Positions 44,517 to 58,902 of a stretch of 64,000 nucleotides of DNA are shown piece after piece. Origin of the DNA: Trogon surrucura (Eukaryota; Chordata; Aves; Trogoniformes; Trogonidae); NCBI GenBank assembly GCA_020746105.1, contig CM036618.1, positions 10,796,501 to 10,860,500 of the forward strand, written 5' to 3'. Positions within the stretch are counted from its first letter, which is position 1. Every line of letters begins with the position of its first letter. Made by a program: the position numbers and the translations under genes. The notes beneath the pieces were generated by a model, which had not been told where the DNA came from, made no database searches, and was given only the letters and a program-made list of their open reading frames with translations.

Positions 44517-46361
44517 ACCTTGTATTTTATGTCAGATCAGCACAGTCCTCACCCTCCAGTGTTTAGTTCCATTTTTATACCTAAAATCTTCTGTCCTTTA
44601 CCCAGCTATGCTTCTTCCTGTGCATTCCCAGACACCTCTGAAATGTTAAGGACAAGCCAAAATCTTCTTTGGCCAAAGAGAGGGAAAGGTTGTGATTATC
44701 ACAGCAGACATTTGTCCATTTCCTCAGAGCTTGAGTCATCCCAGCACTGAACAGATGGACCAGGCAGCTGAGAGCCACGTTCCTGTAGAGCGACATCCGT
44801 GTCTCCGTACAACACCACAGCCTACCCCACACCCGACATATGCTGGTGTCCACTGCAGATGAAACACCGAAGGATGAGCAGAGCCGAGCTGCCTTCTGGC
44901 CCAGAGATCACACTTCGCACTTCCAGTCGTATAAAACCATCAATGGCAGTGGAAGTATCCCTGGCTGAAATTAGTCCACATAAGGCTTAGCAACTTTCAT
45001 GGGCAAAAGGCCTTTCTTTTGTACTCCCATTCAGACCTCCAATGAGTTCAGCTGATTTATATCATTACAAATGAGAGGAGAAGCCACCATACAGGTTATA
45101 GTTCTGCACCCCCCACGTAAATGACTTTGGCTGGTGTCTTTGGGGATGAAACTGCTGTAACACAGGACATGGTGGGACTGTCCTTTACCTGCTTGGACTG
45201 ATCCTGGCACTAAGGGAACGGAGAGCAGTCTCCCTTCCCAGGCTGCAGAGTCAGCAAGTTAAGTTTTAGCAAAATCTTCCTGAAGTTGCCAAATAGAGCT
45301 GATTTTTTTTTTAAAAAAAAAAAAAGGAAACTTCTATTTCAAATGTTTTCATTTTGAAGTATTTCTCTTTTCCATTTTCTTGACTGCTCCCCATGTTTCT
45401 AATTCAAAAAGCATTGTGGGAATAGCCACCAACATTTTTCATTTATCAAATAAAGGGGGATACATGATATATTTTAACATAAATTTCTTATGTTTCCTAT
45501 AAAAATGTATTTAAATAATATTGGGGAGATCACAAGTTATTTCCTGGTCAAAACTCATGCCAAAAGTCTACTTCCCGTGCTATCTTTTGGAGGGAAGAAA
45601 TTGCCGTCATATCTATTACCAACTCTTCCTTTTTAGGGAAACACCTGCATAATCTGCCTGGGGGAATCTGGCAGAACTCCACTTCAACCTCCTCGTGTCT
45701 CAGTGTTACTATTACAGCCTGAGGTTAAATTCTGCTGGCAACACTCATTTATGTTCTGGAAGCAATTTTTTGTTAACACCTATGGTAGCTCTTAGAATCA
45801 AGTTACTTAACATGACAATCAGTAGGAATCACAACAGTGGTGCTCTCTTTTATGCCAAATTCCTACCAAGAAACAGAAAAGGGATTTTAGTTACATTAAA
45901 TGAAGAGAAGAAATACCATCTAAGCATTAGTTGGAATGAGGAAAAGAGTATCATACTCCATGAATCCTGTTATAAATTTATTTGTGCTGTTGATTTTATG
46001 TGAATAATGTTTAGATATTACATATGCTGTATCTATGTCACTGTATGTTTTAAAACAGAACTAAGAATTCTCTTTAGTCCTTCCTTTCTCCAAAGTGGGG
46101 TAAGTCTTTGCGTGCCTGTATCTTCATCTTAGTTCCTACACCCGCACACAGTTTTCTTCTGAAAGGTCACATTTATCCAATTCTGGAATATTTGGGCTTA
46201 GGAAGAGAACCTCGAGTGCCTCCTAACAGACAACGATGTTCTAAGTTCAACTCTCATGTCTCTGGACAAATGAAGTATGGACATTAGACATCCAAAAAGT
46301 GATTAAAATATTTTTCATGTACAGTTCAAAATCTGTCCCCTGCACATCAGGGCAAATGGAA

Positions 46362-46401
46362 TTTCAGTGTATTAACTGCAGTTTCAGTGTATTAATTGCA
46401 C
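46362..46401. repeat. 20-base tandem duplication
   Basis: TTTCAGTGTATTAACTGCAG is followed directly by the same sequence with two differences (AATTGCAC at its end). Confidence 0.9.
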
Positions 46402-46445
46402 AGTACAAATAGCATATACTACAGACGTCTGGAATAGTGTTAACG

Positions 46446-46500
46446 GTTGGACTCAATGATCTTAAGTGTCTTTTCCAACCTAAATGATCCTATGATTCTA
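46446..46500 (+). mobile_element. CR1 LINE 3' tail fragment
   Basis: GGTTGGACTCAATGATCTTA, TTTTCCAACCTAAATGATCC and TATGATTCTA: the last 55 bases of a CR1. Confidence 0.88.
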
Positions 46501-49487
46501 CAAATTACCACACTGTGATCCTAAGGTGAAACTCCTCTGTAAACCTATTCCATGCACCTAGTGTATCACTTTTGAGTAAAAAATGTGGCCACTCTGTACT
46601 GCTGCATAGAGGCAAGAGAGGAATTCAGATGAGAGCCTCTTAAGGATAGCATATCAGCCTTCAGTTATCAGTCTGTTTATGCAGTAGCAGGCGCGAGCAA
46701 GTTGGAAGTGAGAAAGAGTTAGACATGCATATTTCTAAAGACAAATTACAAATTTCTTAGAGCAATGGAGGGACAGACACATCCTGGTACAGGGGAACTG
46801 GAATCAGATTGTGCAAGCAGTGTCAGCGAGCTCCGTCCATAATTGTCATCTCCCTGGTGGGCCATGCCATCAAGCATCTTCGAGTTCTGTCATGGTCTCT
46901 TTGCTCTGTGGTGAATAAGGATATTCATCAAAAAGCTCCAGGTTCCCAGCTCTCGCACATGGGTGGCTCCACTTGGGAGTGAAAGGATACAACTGTATTG
47001 GAAAATAGCCACATTATAAATCCAGCAAAGGAAAGGATTTTGTAATAAACAGGGAATATCGGAGACAAATGAGAAATAAAAAAGTAAAGAGCCCCCTCCA
47101 GTGTCACCACATACGTGATTAATGAGACTTAAGGAATTCGCCAATAGACTCTCCAAGCAACTGGGTTTTGTTTCAATGGTATGCAGTCAGGTTGTATTTG
47201 TATTCAGAAATCCCAGCTGTACTCGATACCCAGGACTATTCCATATATGTGAAAAGAATTACACGCAAGTCAGCTAAGAAAAAAAGGAATTGCCATTCAA
47301 ACACGGGACATTTTTAAGGCCAGGATATTGCTATGGACAGTTTTTGCTATCTGACAGTTTGTGCCCTCCTTCTTTTAAGTGGAATGCAGGGAAATTAGAA
47401 AGAGTTGAAATTTTGAAAAAAAGTTCAACCTTTACAGCGGTCTTCAGAAAAGCTCAGTTTTGATGGCACAAAACAAATGTACATTTTAAAAGAACATAAT
47501 ACAAATAGAATACAAATAAAATTTAGTCTGCCTGACTTTTGTCTTGTTATCTATCTAGCAGGCTTAGCTTCTCCTTGAATCCCATCTCACTGTCAGTGAA
47601 AAGAAGACACACTTTCCCCCGGTACATATTTTTCAGACTGCTGGCTTCGGATCTGAGAAGTCCCCTGTGTGCCTTGCACACTGGTCATCTTTCCATGTGT
47701 TGGAGGCCACACACTGGGTCTTTGAGATTGTGGCAGTAAGGCTGAAGACTAATTGACTTCACATCTGTAGAAAACTTAAGGAGAGAAACCTGAATAAATA
47801 TTTCAAGGGGTGGATAAAGTAGCATTTATACAATTCTGGTCCATTTCTAATACCCACTGAGATCCCTGGCTGTTTCAGTATGAAGCCAGGAGTAAACCAA
47901 AGCCGAGATCCTATCCCATTCATAGTTGTTCTGTTTCTATTTAAAAACAATATTTTAAAGCATTTAAACCATATGGTCTCTTGATAGATAGTTTACATTT
48001 TTCTTCAGTCAAAAATGTATCAATACCTCCTTATTAATTGATGATATGATATGATATGATATATCTTAATAGTTGGATAAGTATTAATATATAAACTAGG
48101 AATATTACCTAGCCTAAAAATCAAGAATTCACATCTTAGGACAATCCAGAAAGGGCTATGGTGGCTGTATGCGGTTTGGAAGGAATGTTCTACAAGGAAA
48201 GATTATGTTTAGTCTGGCAAGGATTCACTTGAAAAGTGGTTTAATGATAGTATACAAAACACAGACAACTGAGATCTGGACAAAAGACAGAGGTATTAGA
48301 GAACCTAATTTCTTCAAATACTGTAAGATGATTAAAGTAAAAAAAACAACCAGATCTATTCTAACAGACAACTGCTGGTCTTGTGTAGCCCTTTAGCCTT
48401 TTAAAAATAACCAGGAGAATTGCAGAACAATTAGCAGAACAAATATTTGTTCTTACAAAAAGCATATTGAATAGATTTGGAACACAGGATGCAAGTAATT
48501 ATTAGAATCAAAATAGGCTAATGTTCTCCCGATGCTATTTGTGAAGCAATTTGAGTTTCATTATTAGAATGTGTATTTAACATATCATTTTGAATCTCAT
48601 TACATGCTATTTGGACTAAACTTAATAGGATTATTATTTTTGGCATTCATGGTCATGCAATATCTATAAACAATGTTTTGAACCCTTTAATACAAGAAAC
48701 AGACATATGGTGTCAAGAAATGAGCAGACCTTTCTGCATTTTTAACAGCACAGTTATAGGATGCTTTTCATTCCTATATTTCTAGGAATATTTGTGAATG
48801 TTTATCTACTTTGTCTACTGTGGATCAGAATAACCATGGCTTGATTAAAAACCTTATGACATTATTTAATGTCCCTGGTTATGGTTAATTTTGAGGGTTT
48901 TTTCTAGCACATTTCTGGAGAATTACTTAATGCTTATGAGGTAATAAAGAAAAAACATTAGCGCTCATCTTGTCCTAAAGTGCAAGTAAAGGAAACAACA
49001 TAAATCTTGCTTCTCAACTATAAGAAGTCAAATTGTGTCCTCTCTACATCTAGCATATTTTCTAATATATGCTGCAAAGCCCCCATGACTGTCATGGGGC
49101 TGCACTACAGTGTCTGCACAATGAGATAATGTCAAAAGAGAGATCTGAGATTGACCTTGAGTAGCCCAAAGCTAGAACAAGGTGGAAGCTGCCCTTCAGA
49201 TATGAAACCACCATATGAGTAGCAGCAAGGCTTAGCATTCTTCCTATTTATCCACTGAGGAACATATCCATCTCTTCTTCCAAGCTGTGGGACAGAACAG
49301 AAGGAAGAGAGCTAGAGAGCAGGGGCAAGAACCAAGGACTGTGTGCTGTGCTTGAGGTCTGCAGCTGCCTATGAGATCAAACAGGAGGAAAGCTGTGACA
49401 AAATTTTAGGTTGGATGTACATCACATACTGATGTTTCAAATGGTCAGTGAGCTTCAAGATGAACATTTATGAATGGATATGTAGGC
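46501..49487. other. Intergenic; one microsatellite
   Basis: AT-rich; (ATGAT)n at 48041-48064. No gene or mobile element recognised. Confidence 0.65.
48041..48064. repeat. (ATGAT)n pentanucleotide microsatellite
   Basis: About five units of ATGAT ending in ATATC. Confidence 0.85.
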
Positions 49488-49840
49488 ACAGAATCACAGA
49501 ATAGTCTTGGTCCGAAGAGACCTGTAAAGACTGTCTAGTCCAATCCCTCTGTCATGGGTCATCTTTCACTAGATTAGGTTGTTCAAAGCTCCATCCAACC
49601 AGACCTTGAACACTTCCAGTGATGGGATATCCACAACTTCTCTGGGAAACCTGTTCTGGTGTCTCACCTTCATCATAAAATACTTCTTCCTTATGTCCAA
49701 TCTAAACCTACCTTTTTCCAGTTTAAAGACCATGTCCCTTGTCCTCTCACTACAGGACTTGTTAAAAACTCTCTCTTTCATATAAGCTCCCTTTATATAA
49801 TGGAAGGCTGCAACAAGGTCTCCCCTAAGCCTTCTCCAAA
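49488..49840 (-). mobile_element. CR1 LINE 3' fragment, older subfamily
   Basis: ACAGAATCACAGAATAGTCT, GTCTAGTCCAATCCCTCTGT, CTTGAACACTTCCAGTGATG and GGCTGCAACAAGGTCTCCCC are the reverse complement of CR1. The minus-strand frame reads RFPREVVDIPSLEVFKVWLD, the ORF2 end. A 164-codon open frame over it is this LINE remnant, not a host gene. Confidence 0.9.
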
Positions 49841-52800
49841 CTTTAAAAGCTTGCTTTCTCGACACTCCACCAATCTGCTTGCTCTCCATCTCCCATCTCA
49901 TAACACCTCTTTTGAGAAAGGCTGAAATCCCACTTCTGTCACTTGTTTCTGCATCATGGCAAGTATCTAACTCAGCCAGCTGGGAATCTGCCACGTTCCA
50001 CTGGAGATGCCAAAGAAGAATACGGGACTTGGACAGAATAAATCTTTTGTAATATCCCAGCAAGAAATGTTTAGAGGTTCAATCTCTGTGAAGTCAGTCA
50101 TCATTACCCTCATAATTTGTGCTGAAGAGAGGGGACGAATCTTCTGACAGGACGTCAGATGGAACTCTCTTTACAAGAGGTTGTATTTTTGCTTGTTTTA
50201 TCCATATTATTTAACTCAGTGTGGTGTTTGTGTTATCCACAAACATATGTCAGTGGATTTGGTGTGGGAGAAGGAAAAAACCCACAGAATATCTATGAGA
50301 ACATGATGAAGTTAACCATTAATACAGAGTCAAGAAGAAGTTCAGAAGAGGAACTGAAAAACTTAATAAATAGTTCGTGCTGCCTAACATAAGGTATACT
50401 AGCTCCATCCATGTGATTTACTTCTGAGGTTTTTCCTTTTAATCTTACCTTGACTGAATATTTGGCTAAATTACAAGCTCTTTAGGAGAGAGACTGTGCA
50501 AATGTTTAAGGAACACCTACTGCAAGAGGGTCACAATTGGCTTGGCAGCATGTAAGAAATAATGAAGAAAAAAGAATGAGAATTGGGCTCTTGAAATGGC
50601 ATTGTTGAACCTTCAGTATACCACAAAGATACAGTTGAAAGTAACTAAATAGTAGGCTTAGTCCCATAGGTCTGAAAGAATTCCTGAAAGAATTTTCAGC
50701 CTCTTCAAAACAACAAAGGAAGCTGCCAGTCTGGCATGTAAGGATAGATTGGTGCCTGGTGGAAGTAAATTCCCTGTCTGAGGCAAACATTTCAATTACA
50801 TAGCAGGAAATCCTATACCAAAGGAGTTTCTGTCACATTCAGGAAAATTATCAGAGCTGGACTCTACACATTGCACAGCAGAGAATGCTGAGAACATTTC
50901 TGTGGCTTTTCTGAGCAAGAAGGGTGATACTGGTCATTCACCGCCTTTCACCCTTAAACAGGTCCTGTGATACAAGATTTTATCCAGGTATCAGTGAAAT
51001 GTAGTTTATGGTGAAACCATGTGCAAGCGAATGGGAAGCAGGAGGAAGAGGTGCCGTCTCCTCTGAAACTGCAGAGGAGTCAGCCTGCAATTATGCAACA
51101 AGAAACAGACCAAGGATGCAAACTTTAGTCATTTATTGTTTCCCAGTTTGTTAATAGATCTACGAGCAACCTTTGCAAGAAATGTTGTTTTCCTGAGGAA
51201 ATTTTAATTGCTCTATACCAAAATTTAGGCTGTTGTAATTCAGTGCAAGCTTTCAATTACATTTCAAAAAAAAATTTTAAAAAAGTGATTTTTAAATTCT
51301 TACTGTATTTCAGCATAGTGAAAACCAGAAATATTAAGAATTACCATAGAACTTGGTTGTGCTCAGCTCAAGCTTTTGTCTCACATCCTGAGACATCCCT
51401 TTCAGAACTGAATGCTAACTCATTCAGTAACTCATTGGATTAATGGCCTTCCTACCGAATACTCATGTGCTTTTGGGAAGCACTTCATTATTTGGAAGGG
51501 TCCTTTTCCAACACTGTTTTGACATAAATTTGCTTAACTAATTAAATATCATGGGAACCCAGACAAAAAGTAGATCACAGATTCATGAGATTTATGGGCA
51601 AAAGGAGAACATTGTGATGATCCTGTCTGACTCCCTGCAAATATTGGTTACCATGGGAAAAAAGGACAAAGACACAAGAAATGGATTAAAGACAACAGTT
51701 TGCAATGGTTTACTCTTTTTTTCCATTCAGCACTAAAACTGGAGAAGTCAGAAAAGGCATCTGATCATATTTTAGGGAAAACCTATAATCAAGCTTCTGA
51801 TTAAATACACATTTTATCTCTGAATGAGAACAGGATAAGAGGTGTTTCAATATAAAGGGATTCTCTATAAACAGTTTTATATCTTTGTGACTAAATCAAC
51901 AGAAAATTATGACCAACCAAACTGGTGCAGCCCCTTAGTGTGAAAGGAGATCTCCTGAGGTATGTATAAAGCTGTTTATACTGCATGACATTTTAACTTC
52001 TGTCTCTGTACCTGTCCATTCACCCAGCAGATGCTATAATGACCATAGCTCCACATATACTCCAAATACAAGTGTCCTGGCACTGCTGGTCACACTAATT
52101 GCTGGAGGGCACTGTATGGTGAGGCTGGGAAAAGGGCTGTCCCAATGTTGATGTATCTGCCTCCTCCATCCCATCTTCATCTGATTTCTTTTTCCAAGAG
52201 CAAGTGGACCAGATTTATTCTATTTCTTTGCAAGGTGAGATTTTCAGCTACACAGCTCTGTTCACAATAAAACTCTTCTCTCAGCTTTCAAGATGCTGGT
52301 TCAGAGTAAGGCAGAGAAGTGGAAATTCGGGGCAACATATTATGCAGTAATGTTAATTTAAATGACCCAAGGAGAAGACGAGTTTGAAAGTAAGAAGACC
52401 AAGTACAAAGAAAGCATAAATGTTGATCAGAAGTGGAAAGGCTTTGGTATATTTATGAATATGATTAAAATGGTTTTTATACTGTGCTTAAATACTTAAG
52501 AACATTTGAGCTTAGAAGCTTAAGAAGTCAAAAACGCCACTAAAATAGATTTTGAAATATTCATATCACACAAAGTGTACAAACTTTAATAACCTTTTCA
52601 TATCAAATCTGTTTTCTAAAAGAAACAAGTCAGAGGTAATGGAGGCTCCATGACAAGGAGGAGTCTCTGCATGAGAGAAAATAGTATCACATTTACAGAA
52701 AACTCTTGGAGTAAGCCAGTCTGAACTCTCTGCCTTGGCCAAATTCTACCATCGTTAGTGCTTGAGAAGCAAGGAGGCATGTAGAGAGTTAGGGGCATTT

Positions 52801-53654
52801 GAAGGTGTTGGATGGCTTGGAGCTGGTTCCCAGGGATGGGTTGCATGAACAATCCCCACAGACTGTGAACACATCTGAGCCCCTTGGGTCTGCTCGGGAG
52901 ACAGGCAATTCTGTACTAAGGGTAGATGCAGCAGGAACAACTCGGGCTAACTGTCAGCAGAAAACAGCTAACATGCCAGAAATCCAGAAGCCTGACTTTT
53001 ATGGATGTTGGTAACACAGGAGAAAGTAAAAAGCATGAAGCTGCCAAAAGGCATAAAGTAGAAATCACAGTTTGCTGAGCAGTTGGGACTGTTTTCACAC
53101 TTCACGTTTCGGTACAGCAACTCATTCCTTACCATGTTTCACTGGATTATAAACAGGGTTTCCCCAATGTGGAGTGTTTTTCTTTCAGGCTAGCCACCAC
53201 TACAGCTTGGACCACTGCACCCAAACCATCCTGCTGAACTCATGGGACACTGGATTCAATTGCATGGCTGCAGTGTGCACAAAATTCATGTCATTGGCTG
53301 CATCAGAAATTACTATAGCCAGAAATAAAGGTGTAACCCAAAATAACTTTTTCCAGTCTTTACGACATCCATCTTGCATTCTCTCACAGGTTTATTTACT
53401 AATGACTACCTGTAGCCATATGCTAAGCAAATGTATTTGCTTGTCCTACTCATTTGAAATTCATACAGGAAGAGCGCGCTGCCAGGAGACTTCATAAATA
53501 ACATTGGAGGTCAAAAAGTGAGTCCATCACTGCTCCTGCTACCCTGGGACCTGCAGAGGGGAACCCTCTTGATAAGATAAGCTCAGCTTTTACAAGAATT
53601 GGCAAGACACATTGTGTTACATTTTGTTTTCTGCTAGTGCAATGTATGTTGGTG
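49841..53654. other. Intergenic, no feature seen
   Basis: AT-rich; no gene or repeat recognised. The small frame at 50159-50392 begins with a hydrophobic stretch, but no promoter or homology supports it. Confidence 0.65.
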
Positions 53655-54085
53655 TTGTTGATGAAGGGAGTGGAACATCTCCCTTATGAGGAAAGACTGA
53701 AGGAGCTGGGTCTCTTTAGCTTGGAGAAGAGGAGGCTGAGGGGTGACCTCATTAATGTTTACAAATATGTCAAGAGGGAGTGTCAGGAGAACAGAGCCAG
53801 GCTCTTTTCAGCGATGTCCAATGACAGGACAAGGGACAGTGGGTACAAGCTGGAACATAGGAGGTTCCACAAAAATATTAGAAAAAACTTTTTCACTGTG
53901 AGAGTGACAGAACCCTGGCACAGGCTGCCCAGGGATGTTGTGGAGTCTCCTTCCCTGGAGACATTCAAAACCCGCCTGGACGCGTTCCTGTGTGTCCTAC
54001 TGTAGGTGATCCTGCTCTGGCAGGGGGCTGGACTAGATGATCTTTTGAGGTCCCTTCCAACTCCTGACATTCTGTGATTCTGTGT
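53655..54085 (+). mobile_element. CR1 LINE, 5'-truncated, ORF2 C-terminus still open
   Basis: From 53661 to the TAG at 54003-54005 the frame is uninterrupted: [55 protein letters not shown]. These are the last residues of the CR1 endonuclease/reverse-transcriptase protein. The 3' UTR follows with TGATCCTGCTCTGGCAGGGG, GGTCCCTTCCAACTCCTGAC and ATTCTGTGATTCTGTG at 54085. The least decayed CR1 in the window, hence likely the youngest; severe 5' truncation makes it inert. Confidence 0.95.
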
Positions 54086-57000
54086 AATGGGCAGCAAATA
54101 GTGAAGTGTAACTTAAAATTCTGGTTGCCATGGCTAAGATATTAAAAACTATAGATTCCAGAGGGTCACCTCTTGTTGCTTGAAGAGTATACTCTGAGAT
54201 GTGTGAGAAGTTGTTATTTTTTTGCCAATTTTATGTTTTGGAGTCTTGGGGTTTTTTTTGTTAAACACACATATTAACCCATTAGAAACTTGAAGTGGAG
54301 AGCCTGTTGGAGCATTATTCTGTAGATAAATGAAATATTTGGAAAATTTAGGTTTATTTATGTAAAATAATTATTTTGATAGAATGTTTGGTCATGTTTT
54401 TAAAAAGAGAAAAATGTATTTTAATCCATAACAAGGGTTTGTTTTGTTGATTCTCAAAGAAGACAGCTCTGGCTTGCTTAAACTGGTATAAACTGGTCAA
54501 AGATCTGGTCTAGAGTCTCTCATCAAATACCCTGAATGTCCATTTCACAGATTGATCTTGGAATATCAGAACCTGTAAATGAGATGTCTCATTAAGAGAT
54601 TTTCTTATAAGCCAGTAAAAAAAAATGATCAAACCTATGAAGAAGGACATAAATAGGTCAAGAAAAAGTGTGGGTTTTTTCCAGAAAGTATGCTTCCTTA
54701 TGTGTTTTCTATTACTCAAATTCAGATTCAGGCCATCTCATTTCAGGCATTTAGCTCCAGCAACCAAGGCAGAGTAGCCTACACATCTTTATGTTCCTTC
54801 TGTGGTCACTAGATGGATGGAAGGTTCCAGAGCATGATGCAGCTTCTGCGTTGTCTCCTGCAAGAGTCTTTTTTCACTGACTGTTGGGGATCTAGAGGTT
54901 CCTGGTTGTTAAATGGTTCTGGATATGCAGGGTGGATGTGGGTTACAGAACTCTGAAGCATTTAAAATGTCAACTTCATTTCAAAATTGCCAATATTCTA
55001 AATTAAAAGAAAGTAGAAATTGGTTTCGTAAGATCTCAGAAACTTGTTAGCCTTTGGGTTCATGTAGATTTTACTAGCAGAGGAAAGCAACTGAAAGCTC
55101 AAGCTTATGATCAGTGGCTTAGAAAGTTATCATATGTGACTGGTGTCACTGGTTATGTCTTTCTGATATCATACCACCTCTGCAGCAGTGCACTTCTGGT
55201 AATGAGGATATACATCCATCAGACATGAAATCAAGGACATTCTTTCTTCTTCAGATGATTTTCACCTTCCTTTCAATCTTACACTCCAGCTATATTCAGC
55301 CAGTAGCTAGCTTGCAAATAGAGCTTAAACCACATATTAAATATATATCATCCATCAAACGGTTTAAATAAACTGCAGTTAGGTTGCCAGGTAACAAGTA
55401 TGCACATATAGATGTATGTAAGTGCTACATATAATAAAAGAAAGTGAAGCCAATTTTTAATCTCCCAGACTGCATAGTAATGATAATTTTGATTATTCTA
55501 AATGTACATTCAGTTCCAGATAGTTCATCAGTATTCATGGACGGTAGCCCTGCTGCATTGCTAGGGGGTTTTCTCTTTTTTCTGGAGTCTAATGGAGTGA
55601 GTATATTATTGACATTTATGAGGCAACTTTTCTTTTCCTTACTTAAAAGCTGTCTTCCATGCAGGTTTGACCATGCCAAAATACACACCTGATTTATGTG
55701 GAGGATTTGTTGTAGCACAATTGCCACTACACATAGTCATAAATGATGCAAGAAACCCATTAATATCTCTAAGTCAGCATTCAAAGCTGTTTATTTAGAT
55801 GTAGCCAAAGCCATGAGGTGTCTGGATAGCACCCAACCTGGACAACGAGTTCAGCCATAGCTCTGCCAAAGACAAACTCCTTCCTTGCTTCCAGGTGCTT
55901 GCCTACCACAGAAATTACTTAACACCTAAGCTGTCATTCAGTGATGTTATGAAAATGTCCCAGTTTCTTTAGCCCTTGTCTGCAGAGTGTGGATGGCACC
56001 AGTTTAGTCCACTGAAGTGGTGGAGTGAGATTTTCCACTGTGCTCATTTTACTGGACTGGTGTGCAATTATGTTCAAAGGAAAATAAATCTTCCTAAAAT
56101 AATCATTTAGCCCAACAAGTTGTAATCCAGCAGAGCATGCTGGCATCACCTACTTATATAATAAATACACATCAAATAAATAAATGTCTAAAGGAGGCTT
56201 CATGGCAATAGAATCACATTAACAGGGGTCAGAGTTTTACCTCAATGCCTATTAGAGCCCTCTCCAAAGCAGTAGGCTGCTTTTCAGGTCTGCTGTGGAG
56301 GTTTTGCTTTCTTATCCAAGCGAATGTGGTTCACCTCAAGGGAAAAGAAAACAGATCGTTTGATGGTTCGCAGTAGGCCTGCCTGCCTCATGGAGATACA
56401 CCAGGTGGAAGGCACCACAATCTTCTGATCCAGCAGACCTTTGTCTGGAGCAGCCTCTGGGGACAAAGTCCTTCAGAGGATAATAAAATGGTGAGGGAAA
56501 ATGCAAAAACAAAATGCAGAAAGATTAATTAAATAAAGGGCATCCTTCCAAAAAACCTGTAACAACTCCGTGAAATGTGTTTTCAACACCACAATACTCC
56601 TTCTCTGTTTTGTTTCACAGCAAAACCATTACGTGTAAGTGTTGCCTTTGAAACTCCAGAGAAAGACACTGATGGATGTTACACGGCAGACCAGAGGCTG
56701 CCAAAACTAACAGATATCTGTTTAGAGACCCTAAGAGTGAAATCCCTGTGAAGTATCAGAGCTTGAAGAGTAATTAGCCACAACCATAACAAAACAGTGA
56801 GCTACTCACCACTCAAATCTCTATGACTCCTCTGTTGTTCTAATTGACACTGATCTCGCAGGTCGCTGAGAACAGACTGTCCATTAAAAGCATTGCTTAG
56901 CATGAAAATGGTCAAATGAATGAGACGCAGAAAGGTCATTTATTATGATATACAAAAAAAATTGTCAACATTAGTGAGCCCAATTTCACCTGTTCCCACT

Positions 57001-58902
57001 CTTTGAAGACTTAAGGCAAATTCGATCTAAAAACTCCACTCATTCTAGTGGAGACATCACCGGGGGTAACTGTGACCCAGTGGTGGTAACTTCATCATGA
57101 GGGATGAGCTCAAAGGCTTTTTTCTGCATTCTCATTAGCGGGGCAAAAGGAACGTCCTCATCACATTTTTTGTAGTTTACTTAGGAGAAATTTTGCTACT
57201 ACATTCCTATTTTTGCCCTAGAAGAGACCAAAATCAGCCAGTTTGCATATCAAAGGAACCGACAACTCATTTGCTGTGCTTTCTGTGCCTCCGGTGTGTG
57301 CAATGGCAGAATGGTAAAGTGCCAATGTCTGGGTCGGGTAATCCCACATTATAAAACCTCATAAACCCCAGAAATACCTCTTTGGTTCTTCACGGACAAA
57401 GATGGACAGACTAGGAGAACACAAAAGGATACATTTTCATAATGTTATCATATAATAATCATTAGAAAGGTCAGAGTTTCTTATTTCTGTGCTTCTGCAC
57501 TGATTCATTAATTATTTTCTCTAGAATGTTGTTTGTAAACTAATAAGCACCTGCTTTTCAGTTTAAAATAACTGATTGATCAAAAATAATACTGAAATAA
57601 AAAAATTAGTAAATCTCAAATTTAAACTCTATAGAAATGTGAATTGGGTAAAATACGTCCACATTGAATAAAGTAATAGGGATCGGATGTTTGATATGAG
57701 TGATCATGATTTTCCCCAACTTTCAGTGAAGCAGAATCTCACAAGAGAACACCCTTAAACTCTGCAGAAACCTGGTGTGAGATTTCCTAACACTTATACA
57801 GAGTTTTTACCTAGGACTTGTAAGGGAGACACCTTAAGAATCATAAAAACAGTCAGATCTAGTTAAGTTGTCACAGGCTTTTCATAGAGATGAAAATCTA
57901 ACAGCAGGGTAGTATTTTATTGAAATTAGTCTACTTTTTATTGTACATATTTCAGCCAATTGCCAGTTTGACTATCCTGGCCACCCTTTCGACAAACCAT
58001 TTTTTTCTCTGTAATTTCAACACATCAAGAGAACAAACTTGGAAAAATGCCTTTCCCACCAAAACTACCCGCAAATTGCAGAATCAACACTGAACTATTT
58101 TGTAGTGATTATTCCAGCGACAGGATTTGAACTTAACATCCTCTGATCCAGGGGACTGAGATAATTTATTCACTCTTTATGAAAATAAAACCCAGCAATG
58201 TCCAAAGGAATTACCCTCTTCTGTAGGCTGAAACAATTATATAAAATGGTTTCCTTGTCAGTTGCAGGAACAGTAGTCCTTTTGACATCACCATTTTTTC
58301 AAATGTTGTCAAACATCAGTCTAAATGGAAATATTAGGATTCAGCATTACAGCCTCAGAGTTGCTGACTCAGAAGTGTCTGTATTACTGTATGATTTAGT
58401 TAAAGCAACATCTTTCTTTCTGTTTTATATAGTGCTTATTTGCATACCATGACCTCTACAATAAAATGCATAAAAATTCCGTTTTACTGGTTTCTGGCCA
58501 TTTTGAAGTGGAAAGAGAACTTTGTGCGAATTTAGTGCACTATGTAAAGGAGTTTGCCACTTGACACAGTCACACAAGTTCCTGTAATCAGACAGGAAAA
58601 TAAATCAGATAAATCCTGCCATCCGTTTCAGGACTGACTTTGACATTCCAGGGCTTTGCCATCGCACATACACATGGGGAGACTCTTGCTCCCTTAAGCA
58701 ATGTCTAGAGACTTTAGCACAAAATTGGCAAGATCTAGAGCCCCAGCTGTCCCATCAGCACAGGGTTTGTCTGTGCTAACAATTATGGAAAATACTGAGC
58801 ACAGGTGGGTGACAGCATGGCAGCAAAATGTCCCTGTCTCTTCCTTTTCACATCTCCTGTTTTACCAAGACAATGACTTTCTATATTACTTATTTGACTC
58901 CT
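54086..58902. other. Intergenic; one SINE relic
   Basis: AT-rich; apart from the tRNA-like relic at 58105-58170 nothing recognised. Confidence 0.65.
58105..58170 (-). mobile_element. Decayed tRNA-derived SINE head (MIR-type)
   Basis: On the minus strand AGTGAATAAATTATCTCAGT then GGATCAGAGGATGTTAAGTT and CAAATCCTGTCGCTGG follow the tRNA D-arm, anticodon arm and T-arm, with a B-box-like GTTCAAATCC. No intact tRNA fold (the anticodon and acceptor stems do not pair), so not a tRNA gene. Confidence 0.45.

Larger units (their letters stand above)
44138..46445. other. Intergenic; tandem repeats only
   Basis: Contains the 48-base tandem at 44439-44516, a T10A13 palindromic run at 45303-45325 and a 20-base tandem duplication at 46362-46401. 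No gene recognised. Confidence 0.65.

Noticed and set aside
45303-45325. T10A13 palindromic tract as a retroposon poly-A junction
   Set aside because: No retroposon body on either side; a simple homopolymer pair.
49569-50063. 164-codon minus-strand open frame
   Set aside because: Its C-terminal half is the CR1 ORF2 remnant; the rest has no recognisable feature.
50159-50392. 77-codon frame beginning with a signal-peptide-like hydrophobic stretch
   Set aside because: No ribosomal context, splice structure or homology; hydrophobic starts are common by chance in AT-rich DNA.
51480-51515. CR1-tail-like GGAAGGGTCCTTTTCCAAC
   Set aside because: Too short, and lacks the terminal ATTCTATGATTCT repeat or preceding CR1 sequence.
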